A DNA stretch of 24,311 nt from positions 1-24,311 of the forward strand of contig CAZQIC010000068.1 in the NCBI GenBank assembly GCA_964593555.1, read 5' to 3'. Positions 23,197-24,311 of this stretch are shown piece by piece. The notes under the pieces are model-generated. The model did no database searches, had not been told where the DNA came from, and was given only the letters and a program-made list of their open reading frames with translations. A program made the position numbers and the translations under genes. Source of the DNA: CAZQIC01 sp964593555 (lineage in GTDB: Bacteria; Bacteroidota; Bacteroidia; JAFLBG01). Each line of letters opens with the position of its first letter. The stretch's first letter is position 1.

Positions 23197-23237
23197 TTTT
23201 TCTATGGAATTGTCGGACAACTAGCCCCTACGTTTTG

Positions 23238-23347
23238 GGGGTTTGCGATGGTGGGGTTTATTAGCACTAAACTTCATTCGGAGAACTGAACTTCCAATAA
23301 CCACAAAAGTGTCTGCGAAGCACATCACCCCCGCTATCGCAAACCCC
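23238..23347. repeat. Long inverted repeat immediately before the group II intron
   Basis: GGGGTTTGCGAT (23238-23249) is perfectly complementary to ATCGCAAACCCC (23336-23347). Pairing continues to 23256/23329 with two G-T wobbles, giving a 19-bp stem around a 72-base loop. No gene lies in it. The intron's candidate 5' end is 2-4 bases after the stem. Confidence 0.7.
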
Positions 23348-23349
23348 TT

Positions 23350-24311
23350 GTGTGTGCCTTGAATGATAAATATAGTTCTTTGATTAATGAAAGAAAGCCG
23401 GAGAGTGAAAGTCTCTTAAACGTGGTTTTAACGTCCCAAAGTTTTAGCAAGTCGCAAGGTGGTATTGAGTAATTGATGCACTGAAGTAAGCGAGACTGCA
23501 AACATCTGTACTGACGAACAGAAACTGAATAAGAGGCAAGCTTGAGTGGGTAAGGTAGCACACCATATCGAAGCGCAAAGAAAACCAAACCTCAAGCTTG
23601 TAGATTCAGCAGTGATAGATGGAAGGCAATTTTATCTTACCAAGGGAGCCCCTAATTACATAGCAATATGTGAAAGGGAGTCAGCCGAGGTCATAGTAGT
23701 TGCAGCAACGAGCCCCGCTAAAAGTTGGGAGGCCTCACAAAACAACGAAGGACCGAACATTAAGTTGTTTCCAATTCGATAAAGATTCGCCGAGTGCGGA
23801 AGCTTTATCCTAAAAGAGAAACAGAGAAAGAAAAGAGTAAAACAAATTAAGATGATTGAGCAAGTACTAAACCGAAGAAATATGCAACTGGCATATCGTC
23901 ACGTAAAGCAGAACCAAGGTTCAGCAGGAGTAGATGGTATGCAGATAAAGGAGCTAAGCAGCTATGTGAAACACCACATAGGCGAAATAGCAACAGCATT
24001 ATACAACGGAAAATATTTGCCACAGGCTATCTTAGGAGTATCGATTCCCAAGAGCAATGGAAAAACACGGCTGTTGGGCATCCCAACAGTAGTAGACCGT
24101 TGGCTCCAACAATGTGTAGCACAAGCCATCACGCTAAAATTTGAGATGGAGTTTACGGCATACAGCTATGGATTTCGTCCGAACAAAAATGCTCACCAAT
24201 GTATACAACAATCACAGCAATACATTCATGAAGGATATCAACACATAGTAGATATCGACTTGAAAAATTTCTTTGACGAAGTAAATCATACTTTATTACT
24301 TCAACTGTTGC
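23350..24311 (+). mobile_element. Group II intron, 5' part (runs off the window)
   Basis: A GTGTG sequence fitting the GUGYG intron start occurs at 23350, or equally at 23352. It is followed by about 500 structured bases before an intron-encoded reverse transcriptase. A perfect 10-bp helix CAAGCTTGAG/CTCAAGCTTG (23537-23546/23591-23600) and GNRA-like and purine-rich loops are consistent with domain I. Open frames inside this RNA part are not credible proteins. The subclass cannot be fixed because domains V and VI lie beyond the window. Confidence 0.75.
23852..24311 (+). CDS. ltrA: Group II intron reverse transcriptase/maturase, N-terminal part
   Basis: The frame opens at the ATG at 23852 and is still open at the window end, so at least 153 residues are visible of a protein usually about 400-600 long. 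Motifs in order are: NQGSAGVDG (RT0/RT1 region, about 21-29), SIPKSNGKTRLLGIPTVVDR (RT1-RT2, about 64-83), YSYGFRPNKNAHQ (RT2a, about 105-117) and IVDIDLKNFFDEVNH (RT3, about 131-145). The last contains the first catalytic aspartate. The YADD motif, domain X and any endonuclease domain would lie downstream. The protein copies the intron RNA and helps it splice. It sits in intron domain IV. No defect is visible in the part present. Confidence 0.9.
   Translation, partial: MIEQVLNRRNMQLAYRHVKQNQGSAGVDGMQIKELSSYVKHHIGEIATALYNGKYLPQAILGVSIPKSNGKTRLLGIPTVVDRWLQQCVAQAITLKFEMEFTAYSYGFRPNKNAHQCIQQSQQYIHEGYQHIVDIDLKNFFDEVNHTLLLQLL

Noticed and set aside
23209..23347. Integron attC site
   Set aside because: The hairpin is attC-like in size and a toxin-antitoxin pair is next to it, but I find no paired RYYYAAC and GTTRRRY core sites and no integrase in the window.
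23546..23782. 78-residue plus-strand frame before the reverse transcriptase
   Set aside because: It lies in the structured RNA part of the group II intron and starts inside a perfect 10-bp helix.

Overview
The window is a low-GC chromosomal segment from a member of the Bacteroidota. The evidence is: type IX secretion system (T9SS) cargo with type A and type B C-terminal sorting domains, a PorP/SprF-family protein, a PorE-like TPR/beta-propeller/OmpA protein, promoters with the TAnnTTTG -7 box, and dispersed hairpin repeats of the kind common in this phylum. I cannot name the genus. No rRNA, tRNA or CRISPR array was found.

Layout. 1-934 is gene-free and packed with REP-like hairpin repeats. 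935-2351 (minus) holds a frameshifted YdeI/DUF1801 gene and a membrane protein of unknown function. 2633-3701 (plus) holds a 52-residue peptide with a double-glycine leader, absent from a simple long-ORF view, followed by a secreted protein of unknown function. 3702-4114 is another repeat island. 4115-6589 (minus) and 6934-8492 (plus, frameshifted) are two divergently oriented T9SS type A cargo proteins.

8724-17801 (minus) is the functional core: a 1726-residue type B (CHU_C) adhesin-like protein, then a PorP/SprF-like outer-membrane protein, then a PorE-like OmpA protein. This looks like a surface protein made together with its own secretion/anchoring partners. Upstream on the same strand are a small secreted protein and a lipoprotein (17914-19233). 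Divergent from these is a polytopic, GT-C-like membrane protein (19306-21201).

21202-24311 is an accessory hotspot. It contains an IS110-family element with a candidate bridge RNA in its left end, a HigB/HigA-type toxin-antitoxin pair whose operator palindrome sits between the -33 and -7 boxes of its promoter, and a group II intron running off the window. The intron starts 2-4 bases after a 19-bp hairpin.

The most unusual points are: the covarying REP family with convergent pairs and a nested palindrome; the orphan GG-leader peptide; two genes each broken by a single-base shift; the IS110 guide-like matches that overlap at one dinucleotide; and the hairpin abutting the intron.
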